Made by a program: the position numbers and the translations under genes | Assembly: GCA_973895155.1 (NCBI GenBank) | Contig: OZ316897.1 | Span: 17,732,001 to 17,796,000, forward strand | Reading direction: 5' to 3' | From: Marsupella aquatica | Taxonomy: Eukaryota > Marchantiophyta | Length of the DNA: 64,000 nt | The notes under the pieces: model-generated | Told to the model about the DNA's origin: nothing | What the model saw: only the letters and a program-made list of their open reading frames with translations | The model's database searches: none | In this document: positions 24,021 to 36,689 of the stretch, in pieces | Layout of the letters: each line of letters starts with the position of its first letter | How positions within the stretch are numbered: the first letter of the stretch is position 1

Positions 24021-24480
24021 GCTAGTGTATATACTGATTTGGTCTGGTCACAGGTTGGTAAATATAAGCTAGTGTATATACTGATTTGGTCTGGTAATAG
24101 GTTGGTAAATATAAGCTAGTGTATATACTGATTTGGTCTGGTCACAGGTCGGTAAATATAGGCTCTGACTTTGAATGCGATTTCTAGAATGGGAACGATA
24201 AACAAATTGGGGGGCAGAGTGCGGCCAAGGAAGTCCTGTCCACAACAAGGATCTCCCAATTTGTGACCAGACCAAATCAATATATACACTAGCCTATATT
24301 TACCAACCTGTGACCCAACCAAATCAGTATATACATATATTCACCAGTCTGTGACCAGACCAAATTAGTATATACACTAGCCTATGTTTACCAACCTGTG
24401 ACCAGACCAAATCAGTATATACACTAGCCTATATTAATCTTGCCAACACGTGACCAGACCAAATCAATATATACACTAGG
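24021..24480. repeat. inverted array of 47-bp repeats (3 forward, 5 reverse)
   Basis: Forward units begin with gctagtgtatatactgattt at 24021, 24068 and 24115 (period 47). After a spacer of about 80 bp, the reverse complement recurs five times, with the gacca(g)accaaat core at about 24265, 24312, 24353, 24400 and 24452 (periods 41-52). The whole block could fold into a long imperfect hairpin. Confidence 0.9.
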
Positions 24481-24499
24481 CTGAATTATACACGGACTT

Positions 24500-25800
24500 T
24501 AACTGGGTGCGTTGCATGAGTGCATCCAATTAGTTATTTTGTTTTGGTCCATCCACATAGAAGAATCCATGAGTGCATCCAATTTTTAAATTTTTTTTGA
24601 CATGTTTTCATGACTAATCCTGCCCATCCACATAGAAAAATCCAACAACTGGCCAAGGAGGAAAACATTCCATGGAGAATTACAAGAACAACATCACAAA
24701 CATCATTTGTGGTCCTTTTCATATTTATTGAATGGAGAACAGATTAGTGTAAATTCCTACTTCTGTTTGATGTCTTTTTTATGATGTGCAAACAATAATA
24801 AGTAGTCATATATATATATATATGTATAATCCAAAATATTTGTCAATTTGACATATATATTTATAAATACTAACAATTTGTATATCAAATCAATACACAA
24901 CCCACTTTTGTGATGAAGAGAAAGACCGTCCATAAAAGAAATGGATTGATAGGGATCAATCCCAACCATCTCTAAGGAGAATCGAATGTGAGTAAAACCC
25001 AAAACTATCCTGAATCCAAATATACAGCCAATGCCTTCACTATATCTGTAATGACATTCATGCACGAACTGTCCAGGGTCTGTCTTCTCACTTTCTTCCT
25101 TGGCCGGCCACCAATGACCAGAAGGCAGTAGATCACAAAAGATTGAACAGATGTTCTCTTTCAAGACCTCTCTCTCTCTCTGAATAAGTTTACCTTATTC
25201 TGGACGACCCTACTCTAAAGATTAAGGGGTGAGTTTTGGGATTTTTTCACTATGATTATTGTATGGGCCTCAAAGCAGTGTAATTTTAAGAATTTTTTCC
25301 ACTAGTTTGACTTTGCTCTACCGCCCCCTCCTGACCCACTCCCTGCCCCATGGTTGAGGATGCATCAGGGTGTTGAGGTGAACCTTACAACTATAACAAT
25401 ATTGATTGCTGATCATTCTATACCTGTCAAAGTTACTTTTATCTAACCACCCTGGACGAAAATGTGAAAATGGACTAATTTTACTAATATAGTGCAATGT
25501 AAAGCTTCCTGGACTGTGATAATGTACAAATTTTACTAATATGGTGAGATGTAAAGCTATTTTCCTGGGCTACCATATAGAGTGATGCCTCTAGACTCTC
25601 AATAAGGACATAACTGAAAGTGAGGGTGAACAAAACAGAAGGAGTGGACAAAGATGAAATGAAAATAGAATAGAATTAGTTTTTTTGCAAGAGTGGTTTT
25701 GGGTTAGGACTGGTTGACCTGAAGATTCAACTGAAACCTGTAGTTGTGGGTCATCTGACCTTTGACAGGTCACATTTTGGACACAACAAGAATGAAGAGT
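24500..25800. other. intergenic, nothing recognised
   Basis: AT-rich; includes a short TA microsatellite at 24809-24825. No coding signal. Confidence 0.5.
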
Positions 25801-25809
25801 ACAGGAACT

Positions 25810-25940
25810 TATTCCAATGTTTGGGTCCAGTCCCTTTGTTTGTCCACAAGGACATATTCCAGTGTTTGGGTCCAGTCCCTTTGTTTGTCCACAGGGCTTC
25901 CAGTGTTTGGGTCCAGTCCCTTTGTTTGTCCACCGGGGCT
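25810..25940. repeat. three direct repeats of about 41-48 bp
   Basis: gtttgggtccagtcccttt followed by gtttgtccac occurs three times in a row, and the open frames in the block are repeat artefacts. Confidence 0.9.
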
Positions 25941-26008
25941 TTGTGGACAACTACCCAGTCCATGGGGGTTTTAAGTTCGTGGGTTTGCCTTAGGCTCTAC
26001 TTACTAAT

Positions 26009-26345
26009 CAGGCTTTATTTAACAAAGTGTGTGGAAATGTACTAATTAAACTAAAAATTATCACAGCACAAAGTATATAATTGGTGAGAAGGAGCAAATC
26101 CCGTCATTTTTGGTCAGCTATGAGTAATTTCCGTTTGTGTCCTTTTTCTAGGGTTTAACGTTAGGGCACTGGTCAGGCTTTATTTTACAAACTGTGTGAA
26201 AATGTACTTATTAAACTAAAAAGAATCACATCACATCACAAAGTATATAATTGTTAAAAACGAGCAAATCCCGTCATTTTTGGTCAGCTATGGGTAATTT
26301 ACCTTCGTGTCCTTTTTCTAGGGTTTAACGTTAGGGCACTGGTCT
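26009..26345. repeat. 165-bp tandem duplication
   Basis: Two copies start at caggctttattt (26009 and 26174) and end with the shared block ctagggtttaacgttaggg then cactggtc. Confidence 0.9.
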
Positions 26346-26364
26346 TGCATTGTGACTACTGCTT

Positions 26365-26790
26365 CGAAAGCTTAATTATCTTCTCTCTTGCTTCTCGTGA
26401 AGCTTTTCCATTCATTTTCTGTGCTCCGATAGCTTTCGTCATAGCCACGTTTTAGGAATGTCAGTAGAATCCTTTGGCTGATCGCGTCAAGTCGTCCTCA
26501 AGTAATTCGTGCCTCTTTGCTTTCTTCGACTTCTCTCTTCTCGTGAAGTTTCTCCGTTCGTTTTCTGTCCTCCGGTAGCTTACCTCATTACCACTTTTGA
26601 TGTATGTCGTTGGCTTATCGCCTCAAGTCGTTCCTCAAGTAATTCGTGCCCCTTTGCTTTCTTCAACTTCTCTCTTCTCGTGAAGTTTCTCCATTCGTTT
26701 TCTGTTCTCCAGTAGCTTACCTCATTGCCACTTTTGAGGTATGTCGTTGGCTGATCGCTTCAAGTCGTTCCTCAAGTAATTCTTTTGAAT
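26365..26790 (+). repeat. ~137-bp tandem repeats upstream of the SPT2-domain gene
   Basis: Copies ending in ctcaagtaattc at about 26500, 26635 and 26772, each with ttctctcttctcgtgaag and gcttacctcatt-like blocks; the first copy is the most diverged. Position and pyrimidine-rich composition suggest the promoter or 5' UTR of the gene starting near 26972. Confidence 0.8.
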
Positions 26791-26971
26791 TATCGTGCGG
26801 ATTCGTCCTTCAATTCGTCTGGTTTCCCTCTTCTCTTCAAGGTTCTCGTTCTGTATCGTTGTGCACTCAAAGGGCTGACATATCGGAGGATCGTTTCTCG
26901 GTGCTTCCCTCACTTCAGATTTCGTGGTTGTTGATTACATTCTGATTTGTGGATTTGGGAGTCGGCAAGAT

Positions 26972-29900
26972 ATGATGGGGGATCCCGCTGCCATTCGGGA
27001 GGCCCAAATAAACATTGTTCGCAGGAGGCGGGTGAAAGAACGGGAGAAAGGGTCAAATGGAGTCACGTCTAGCAAGTGAGTTTTCAACACCCAGCTCAAC
27101 CCTAAGCCCTTCCATATCATCCATCAGGTCGTCACCCTCTTGTGAAAGAATCTTTGACGGATGGAACATCCCCTATCGATACATCAGTGTCACTGGATAA
27201 GTTCCTTAGCCACTACACGAGTGAAGACAACGCAAGTTTTTCAATTGCACTCGAGAGGACGAACAAGCAGAACGAGAAGGAGGTCGTTTCCTCCAACTTG
27301 AGAATCGGCAACGAGGTGGCCCGTTCGACAGACGGATTTGTTACTTTGGGTCAACCTGAAGCTCCTTTGGAAACTTGGCCATACAAGGCCAAGAATTTGC
27401 TCATGTATAGTTCTGCGGATAGGGATGCTGCCCCGTTGACACAGCAAGAGAAGGAAGAGAAAGTGGAGGGACTGCCGAAGGAAATTGTCAAGATCAACAC
27501 CCGCTTCCATGGAAAGATGTATGATGGTAAGGTTCGAGTGCCCTCAAAATGTGGCAGTACGATGCTCCCACTCCCATTAAGCAGGCTCCTACGAGTTGTT
27601 GGAGAGCACGTCATCTTTTTATGCAGTGGAGTTGTGAAGCTATGGGGCAAGGAACCCTGTCTGTCGATCTCTTTGTTCCTATGACTATTTTTGATTGAAG
27701 TTAGGAAATTTCATGTGCTCCTCGTGCGATGACGATTGCAACATATATCTTGTGCTGTGTTGTTTGTCTGAAAGTTTGCCACATAGCAGATTTAAGTGAC
27801 CGGGAACACTGTGGTTTGGCACACCCCTTTCGGAGTCTGTATCCTGAATCGTTACCTTACAGCTGGGCCCTGACCTCATACACTTCCTGAAACAGGAGTA
27901 CCTTCGCAGGAACCGAGACTATTCCCGTTTATTAGACAGTGACAATGCCGAAGTACAAACGCCCCGGAGGCGAAACAGGGGAAGGAGTAAAGATAGAAAA
28001 TTTGATTCAGACGCTGATGATGTTAGTCCAGAGCGGCAGGATTATTTGAACCGCCGACGAAGGCTTAAGGAGCTTGAACGCCAGAAGTTGACGAAAGGGA
28101 AGAATGGCATACACGCTAATGGTCGCGGAGATGAGGTTCCGAAAGCAGGCGAGCAGAACAAGGAACACGGGAGTAGCAGGAGCGGAGGGGGTTTGGCTCT
28201 CTCGAAAGAAAAGAAGAAATTGCCTAATGATCGTAGGTGAGATCTCTTGCCCTTTTTCCTAGTTCTCTTTTTTGTGCTCCGTTGTAGTTACTTGGTGATG
28301 ATTGGACTTGCTGTTGCATAGACTATAGGAAAGGCCACCCTGGGGGTTGTCCTATATGTCTTACTGCAAGGTTGTGGTCTCTATCATCACCCTCTATAAT
28401 CTAATGTAGTGTCTCTCCTGACCCACGGGGAGAGTAGGGTAGATGGAAATGGTACACATCTCAGCGCAAGACGAATCGTAAGGTTTGCAATTGTAGCTTC
28501 AGAGTTCTTCTAGCTGAAATCCTCTCAATATTGAACCTGCATTATAACCCTTCCAGGTAGACAACCTTATTCATACACTGAATCGAATCGAATTGCGTAC
28601 CTCAAGCGCACTAATATGAAAAAAAAGATGGACAGAAGTTTTTGGATTGTTTTGCAAGTCTTGAATCTTGTTGTCACCGCTCTCAAATTGTTCAAAATTC
28701 AAAGTGGGTAATGTAACATCCATGGCCGGGGTGCAGGGAGTCTCCACAAGTTCTTTTCCTCTCGGGAATCTGACTTTAATTCTGCAAAGCTCAGACACTG
28801 TCTCTAACTGCCTTCATCGATGTTTCTCTGTCATTGACGTTATACGTCGCTCTCCTGCTATTGTATAGCGTCTGTCTCTCTATCACTGTCTGAGCTCCTG
28901 GCGATGTGTACAGCTTTGGGTCATTTTTTGGCCCATCTGAACCAGTTGTCGCGAAACGGATTATTGAAGAAGCTCGTGCACGGGAAGAGGCGGAAATTGT
29001 GGCAGCTAGAGACACTAAGGCAAGAGTGGAGGTGAATTAGCCATCTGGTTTACAGTCTGCTTCGTCAGTAGCATATTGATTTTTTGGTGTCGCAAGTGCT
29101 TGCATCGAGAATTGCTAATAATGCAAGATGTGTTGAGCTTATCGGAGGGCATTTGAAATGATTGATTCAAAGCAAACAAATCATCAATTGAGTAATTCGT
29201 CTCACTAACTTTGCATTTGAAACGTGACTAAAATTGGTATTGGTTAATGTTCCCCAAAAACATGTATGATGAAGTATGCCTTGTCCAATGTGCAGGCTGA
29301 GCACAGGAAGAAAGTCGCTAGTTTGTCAGCTGGAAAGGTTTCTCGTGACCGCAAGCCTCTTCTTAAGCCTCCCAAGCCTGTGGGCAAAGTGAGGAACCTA
29401 ATGATTCTCATTGAATGGGTCCAGAATCTTTGTCGGATAGAGTTGCTTGTTAATTACAGTTTGCACTATCTGACATGCAATATTAATTGAAGGATGTTCT
29501 GGAAAATAAATTCCTGACATTTATTGCCTGGTTCTTGAAGTTTGACCAGTAGACTTCTCTCGATCTGATAACCCTCATACAGGCGTAAGTACTCAACCTA
29601 AATATGGATATATAAATGCTCAAAGTTTGAGAGTAAATAGTTGAACAAGCGAAATTGACGACCAGTTTGCAGATTTGATCTGAGTCTTATCTTTGCAGCT
29701 CACTCTGATGTTGTGCTCTGTGTCAGTCCACCGAGAAAGCGCGGAAATTGAAAGAAGCACGAGACTACTCATTTTTATTTGATGATTCACCATTGCCTGA
29801 CCCTAAGATCGCAGACAGAGAAGCCCCGTCATCTTCAAAGCTTGGTGAGATGATTACCTGGATTTTGAGCTTTGCTGGGATATATCATCAAAATTGTTGC

Positions 29901-32457
29901 AACGGTAACAAATTTGCAGACTTTATTGTGCTCTTCTCTTACCGTTCATGTGGGGTGTTCAGGGGTAAGAAGGCACGATACAACGTCTGTCTTGGTTAAC
30001 AATCATTCCCCTCGAAAGCTTACTTCAGAACGGCCCAAGGGCACTCCCCAATCAAGACGCTCCGGTGGATCTGCTACATCTTCAAGACCACTTCAAAGCC
30101 AATCTAAATCCTCACAACTGTCGAGGTCATTGCCAAGGCAGGGCCATTCTGACTCTCCTTCAAATATATCTGCAATGAAAAATAATTCCATTGTAGGTAC
30201 GTCGGCCAAGCCATTAACAAGTAAGGTCTCTTCTGCTGGACCAGGCCGGCCAGAGCCCAAAGGGGAGACAAAATTGAGAAAGTCAGAAATGACGAAAAGA
30301 CTGGTTGCTGCCTCCAGGGCATCTGATGTAAATAAAAGTAATTCAGCTTTCCGACGTCCGCAACCTTCTCAAGCACTCGACAGGCGGAATTCTCAAATTT
30401 TGGAAAGAGACCGCAACCAGGTGAGGGATAGGCCTCGCGCCCAGCAACCAGACAGGCCTGGCGCTCAGCAACCAGATAGACGGCCTACCCGGCAACCCGA
30501 TCGGCTACCTTCTCGGCCTGCAGAGAGGCAACCCGCTCATGCTACAAATCGGCACCAGACCCAGTCTACAGGAATGAAGCTCGCCCAAATTAAAGAAAGG
30601 GAGCAAGTTCGGACGAACTCCTCTGAGAAAGCTGCAGTCATGTCTCAGGGTTTGAAGAAGGGAGCTCCAACAAGTGCTACCTATAGAACAGCAGCTGTTC
30701 GTGGAGAAACTAAGCCCAAAGTATCAACTTCTCAGGTGAGGAAACTAGACTAATGAGTTATGTCATGTTGGGACAGAGGTCTCCTGCACTTTACTTCGAA
30801 ATATTTGCCCACTCGAGTTTAATTCCTCACTGCAAAATGATGGTAGACACGAGTTTTCTTTGCTGGCAAGGTTGCGGAATCTAATCTTTTTGGATCAGAA
30901 ATTGGAAAGGAAGCCCCAACCAAAAGGCGCTTCACGAGCAGCGCTTTCCGACTACAATAGAGCAAGGTACCCAGACGATCGATGGCAAGGCGAGGCGAGG
31001 CATAAGAGAGCTCGAAGCTCTAGTGAGGAATCGGATGAGCGGCCTACTCGCAGGAACAAGCGTCCAGTTGTAGCTGTTAACTCAGTTCGTATAACTGCAC
31101 GAGGTCGAAGTCCAAGTGAGGATGATGATGACTCTTTCATTGATGATGATGATGATCCTACCAATGTCTCAAGTATGATCCACAGTATTATGGGGTATGA
31201 CTCTTCTTCGTTGTCCTTTGGTTTTAACATCGGAATCTGTTCAGGATGGTATAATGTCAAGCTCCTGTCATTTTAATGGTTTTACTCAAACCTTCTTTCT
31301 TACTGAGAACCTACTGAGCAAGAAGTCTTAGAGGTATGTCTATGGTACCAGACTGTCAACTTTTGCTGAGTGCCTTGGCAGATACAATCCAAACAAATAT
31401 CGGGGAAGCGACGACTTCGATGATCGGTCAATGGAAGTTGGATTCCGCACCATCCAAGCAGAAGAACGTAGAAGGTACATCATTTGGTGTCTGTTCTGCA
31501 GAAATATGAGAGTCAATTTTTTTATCTAATTCGTGTCATGATGTGTGTTCGCACTTAGAGAAATGAGGTACGTGAGTTGACAGAGTTTAGCAGATGTTCC
31601 ATATGTTTGTGTGTTAGAGAAGATGTAATATCGTGCCTTACACACAGAAGAATCACAGCAGCCGAGGGTCTTTGGATTCGTACACAAGCAGGGAACTGGA
31701 GAGAAATACCTTACTGTTCAACCAAGTTGCCGCATAAGTGAGGTGGCAAAGTCTGGGGCAAAATTTAGTCATCCGGGTCGGTTAACGCTAGGAGGAAGGG
31801 CTATTTGGCTTTATAACCTGACGGGATGCGGGAAGAGAGATAATATACGTGAATGTCATTTCCTAACCAGCCCATGAGAGTATTCCCGATTAGGGTTTCA
31901 GACACGTAAGACCCGTCTTGTTGGGAGGCCTTTTTATGGTTACAGTATTCCTCTCCGGATGAACTGTATTGGAGGACCAAGCAAGTGCAAGCGTTTTCGT
32001 ACACTTGTCTCTTTCTTTTGTGACAGACATTCCCATGCAATTTGAACTGGAATGATGTGAACTGGAATGATTTACATTGTGATTCGACGGCTGGTGTCAT
32101 TCTCTAGTGGATTGGCACTATGTGGGAACTGATTATGGACCATTTCCGTATTCTTAACGTATAGCTGCCCTGCATCTTACAGAAAAGATGGCTTGCTTTT
32201 CGCCTCGTGGTCCTCATGTTGACGAAATACACCATTACCTCTAAAATTCTTTCCAAGAAGAAGAGACTTTGTTAGTTGGAGGGAGAGAATTTTAATCTGT
32301 TTGAAACGAAAGTGTTGTGTTTCCATAATCTGATGTAAATATTTGACTTTGCAGTGCCCGAGAAGCGAGGCTGGAAGATGAGAGGGAGTTGGCAATGATC
32401 GAGGCAGAGGAAAGAGAAGAACGACTTCGAAAAGCTAAGAAGAAGCGCAAAACATAG
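26972..32457 (+). CDS. SPT2 chromatin-domain protein
   Basis: Well-supported exons: 27896..28236, 28914..29031, 29296..29388, 29727..29844, 29963..30735, 30899..31194, 31382..31474 and 32355..32457. All have GT-AG sites and matching phases. An upstream coding block, about 27128..27531, joins in phase through a weak GTTCGA donor; an alternative acceptor after 27862 would add 11 codons to the next exon. A first exon 26972..27075 (ATG, basic peptide, strong GTGAGT donor) does not join that block in frame with the obvious acceptor, so the 5' end is uncertain. Family marks are FGSFFGPSEPV, DYSFLFDDSPLPDP, an acidic run, MIHSIMGYNPNKYR and a C-terminal Glu/Arg-rich charged helix. Residues coded at 30418-30560 form Q-P-D-R repeats. 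SPT2 proteins bind histone H3-H4 and DNA and act in nucleosome handling during transcription; the role here is inferred. Confidence 0.85.
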
Positions 32458-32459
32458 TG

Positions 32460-34050
32460 ATAATTAGAACTCAATTTCAAAATTTGGGTTTAATTGATGG
32501 ATAGGGTGTATAAAAGAAGGTTAGGTAAAGTCTGCGCTGCTTCTCAACCTCAGAATCCTTGGAGAGTCATGTCTGTATCTGAAGATCTTTGTTCGCATCT
32601 CAAGTTGTGCAACAGTTGCCCAACTGATACCAAGGAAGAAAGTAGAAGCAAGGTTGATGTGTCAGTTATGAATATAGAATCAATTGTTTGATGGGGAAAT
32701 CAGCCATTGATCACTTTGGTGAGTGGTGATTTATTTTTTGTGCAATTTTTGGACGAAGTGCACGCGTGCAATTTAATTTTTCAGTCAAGCTTCTTTTCTT
32801 TGGCTTGAGAAGAATGGGAAATCCATGTAGGATCCCATGTAGATTTGAAACCAGACTTCTGTTAGAATGACTACCACTACGATATTCGGTTAGTGTACTA
32901 TCATATACCAGAATTTGAAGATTTCATGGACCACCTTGCATCATAGTTGATTAAGGCATATTTGATCCACCTCTGTCACAGGTCACATCTGGGTCACCAG
33001 TGACGACTTTTATAGTAGCAAGCACTCCTCTAGGAAATATCATGCTTGTTTCGAGTTTGACAGCAACTCCAACTCCTATGTGTGCTCTGGAGCCAGAAAG
33101 GTGTCACATTAGCACTTCACACAATGAAATGTGTGCTAGCCAGCTCAAAGGCAGAACTAGCCTTGAAACAATAAAGAAAGAGCCTGAGATGTCCACATTT
33201 GTTGACAATCAGTAAAATCTTGGTACGAAGATCTTTAGACGCTGAAAGCAGGATTGCACGAAAGTACCAAGTTATCTTCATTACTCGACGGATTTCTTTT
33301 TGTTTGCCTATGTGTTTCCATTTGTTCTGCATCTCGCCCAAACATGAAGAGGAAGTCTATATGGAAGGAATTAGATCACAATGTTGTCCGTATATAGAGT
33401 GGACTGTACTGCGCATCAGACCAGATATCACTGTGCTGCGTGTCATTGATATCTCGGTACGAAGGTCTTGTAAGTAGATGAGGTCGTTCTCTTATACTTG
33501 AAAACTTCTGGTGCTGCTGACGAGTAGGCACTGGCACTAGAGGGAGAAATTGAAGCTCCTATACATCCTGAAAATAGAGAAGATGCTCAGATGGATTGTC
33601 AAGCCTCAAAAGGACTGTACTTTGACACGATGCTTGTTACTAATTTTACTTTTGCCTAATTTCACATAGACCAATCTTTGACAAGATTTCCTGTTGGATT
33701 TCCAAACTCGAATGGACTGCTCCGAAATTTCACCTTTCCAGCATTTCTGGACGCTTACTTGCGTAAATGCTCACCTTTCTGGGTGTCAAAAAGTACTTGG
33801 TTATTAGGTCAAAGCTTCCTTTACTTTCATTATTATAAGATCCCACTGCAAGGACTAATAAGAATGTTTTACAAAGAAAGAGCTAACTTGACAGTCATAA
33901 CCCAGCCATGTCTAGATGAATTAGAAACGGTGGGCGAGTTCGTGTTTAGGGTACGATGAGCATTAAATAGAGCTGTTCCTGTGTGTCATCCAAAACTAAC
34001 TTATATATCACGTGGTACTCTTCCCTTTATTTCTACAATGGATTTAAAAC
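32460..34050. other. intergenic, nothing recognised
   Basis: Begins with the likely 3' UTR of the SPT2-domain gene; the short open frames show no domains. Confidence 0.5.
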
Positions 34051-34056
34051 CAGTTA

Positions 34057-34335
34057 GATAAAGCCTCCCCAAGATAATGTTCAAGCTGAGCTTTTCTACA
34101 AATGGATCTTAACTCTTTAAGCTAGATAAAGGTCCCAAAGATACTGATCAAAGCTGATCTTAATCATTCAAGGTAGATAAAACCTTCCCAAGATATTCAT
34201 CAAACTGAATACTCTTTTCTACAATGAATCTTAACCCTTCGAGCTAGATGAAGAGTCTACAAGATAATGATCAAAAGTTGATCGTAGCCATTCAAAACAG
34301 ATAAAATGTCCCCACAATATTCATCAAACTGAATG
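34057..34335. repeat. alternating ~60-bp degenerate repeats
   Basis: gataaa(a/g)-anchored units at about 34057, 34125, 34176, 34247 and 34300. Every second unit is more alike (for example attcatcaaactgaat at both 34195 and 34320), giving a higher-order period near 120-124 bp. Confidence 0.75.
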
Positions 34336-34765
34336 CTGACAGAATCACATTTGAGCAAATGTGCTTTTGTTCTGACAGAATCACGTTTGCGGAAATGTAC
34401 TGACAGAACCATGTTTAAACAATTTAGCTTTTACGACCATAGTAAGCAATTTAGCGTTTCCGATCATAATAAGCAGTTTGCTGACAGACCCGTGTTTGAG
34501 CAATTTAGCTTTCGAGATCATAATGAGCAATTTGGGCAATTGCAAGCACAACCATGTTTAAGCTATTTCGCATTTACGATCATACTAAGCAATTTGCTCA
34601 CAGAACCGTGTTTGAGGAACATAGCTTTTGAGATCATAATGAGCAATGTGGCGTATGTGCTGACAGAACCATGTTTCAACAATTTAGCTTTTACAACCAT
34701 CGTAACCAATCTAGCCTTTACTATCATAATAAGCAATTTACTGACAGATTGTGTTTTGAGCATCT
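34336..34765. repeat. degenerate array with CTGACAGA(A/C)CC and AGCAATTT cores
   Basis: Recurring blocks ctgacagaaccatgttt, caatttagctttt and gatcataataagcaattt across about 430 bp. The 149-codon plus-strand frame covering it is a repeat artefact. Confidence 0.8.
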
Positions 34766-34994
34766 GGTGCGCCGGGTTCTGAACCGCACTTTGAGTGGCT
34801 TTTCAGAGACTCAAGCCACGGTTCCGCCCTGGGAAAAGCTGTCATGAAGCCTTGCAAACCCTACCTGACTTGTGGACGGCACCGACTTGGCTTGTACAAA
34901 TTGATATTAAGAATTTGGTCCTTTAGATTGAAGAAATATTGCATTACTAAATAATCCAAGGAAGCACGCCCGGTAAAACCAAAGAAGTCGTCTC

Positions 34995-35210
34995 CGGACC
35001 CAAAAATATCTCTTTTTTTCAGCACGCCCCGCTACCGGCATGTAAGGTGCGAAGCGAGAGAACGCGTCGTAGCCCATATGTACAGATTCATTAATTTTGG
35101 GACCCAAAAATATCTCGTCTTTTTGTCGCACGCACGGCTACCGGGATGTAAGGCGCGAAGCGAGAGAACGTGTCTTTAGACCATATGCAGTGATTCATTA
35201 ATTTCGGGAG
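34995..35210. repeat. ~105-bp tandem duplication
   Basis: Two copies share gacccaaaaatatctc, gcgaagcgagagaacg and gattcattaatttt. Confidence 0.85.
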
Positions 35211-35214
35211 ACAT

Positions 35215-36685
35215 GGTCCACGCCCGGGCAATGGACTTTATCAGAGGGAAATATATATAGCACCAAAATATAATTACTGGAATAAGAATGGGCCCAGTTG
35301 TTTTTACATTTGAATGAGGTTCGATGCTGTTAATTAGGTGGGGTGAAACTGTTTATAGTGATCGAGCCGCGTTCTCTGTGTGCGAAGAGATTAGGACGCA
35401 CAGCAGAGTGGGCCAGTCTAGAATCCAGAAACCGGTGAGCTGCACTCGTTGTAACAGATTGCATTGTCGATAGCTATATTTGAGAGTCATGCATGGAAGG
35501 ATTCGAAGCCCCTAAAAGTAATCATGTGAAGGGGCGCGAGATCTGAAGGTCTAAATCAAACTGCAAACACTGATTGTCGCGTGACAAAGCCAGGTTCCCA
35601 AATGAAGTAATTTAAGTGATTCTGACTTTCCTCGATTGAACGAATACATGACTTGACGAACTTGAGAAATGTTTACCGCTCATGTTTTACATGGTGCCCC
35701 TCTCACATCAAGCTGCAGTGAATGTTTCTTTGATTTCTTGGTGAATTTCCACGGGCAGCAAGACAGAATGTGACAGCAATTCGAGGAAACAGCGGCGGGC
35801 ATTGACCGAAACCACGATGGATATAAAGCTTTGAAATTAACTTGGTAAATTACGAAATTTGATTTAGACTTCAGTTTTTGAGGTCCCACCATATGTGAGA
35901 GATTACTTTTACTGGCGGCCGCTCACCGGAACTTTCGGGAAATCTTTATTGAACAAAACTGACACTGAACTCAAACTGCCCAGATACAAGAATGAAGGAG
36001 GGTCTCGGCTTAAATTGTCAATTGATAGGAAGTAAAATTTGTAGTGAATTGACGCATTCAAGACAGTGAGGCAGGAGGCCTGTCTGAATGCCGGTCTGGA
36101 GTACAAATAAACTCCTCATTCAGAGATCTACGATTCGTAGTCCACATTCCTGGACCATCGTGACGAGGGAGCCTAGCTTGGATTTTTAAGACTACTGCTG
36201 CAAGCGTGGTTGGAATGCCTAAATAACCAGCTTGCCCATATATAGTGCCATGGACGGAATCCGCACGGGTCATAGACCTGAAAGCTTGGACGGCTCAGAC
36301 TACAGAGATCTGAAGGTACTGAACATAGCAAATTACGGCACAGCCGAGGATCTGACCCAGGTCGATTAACGAGCCATTGCGGATTGGGTCGACAGTTATT
36401 CTTCCAGAAACTGCTACCAGTACAAGCTCCATTTAATAGTCTGGTGATTCATGTCTTCTTATGATTGTCACACCTATGAACTGTAGAAGCTGACAATTTG
36501 TTCTACAGTAGATGGACTGCAGCCTCCCATGACCTCCACCTAGTTAAGATTTGTGTAAAAGTTTTTGCTTGTTAGGTGTATGCAGAGGCTCCACTTCGTC
36601 CACTTCTTCAATGCCTTCCGACACCCATCCCAAAGCGTCAGTAGGATCACCCAGAAAAAACATCACATCATTCTCCACCGTTGCA
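35215..36685. other. intergenic, nothing recognised
   Basis: Contains the 3' flank of the MATE gene; no other gene supported. Confidence 0.5.
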
Positions 36686-36689
36686 TTAA

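Noticed and set aside
24021-24480. Possible CRISPR-like array
   Set aside because: Units are contiguous repeats with no unique spacers, occur in both orientations, and the DNA is a plant nuclear genome.
34333-34782. 149-codon plus-strand ORF
   Set aside because: Entirely made of the degenerate repeat array; periodic peptide without other coding evidence.
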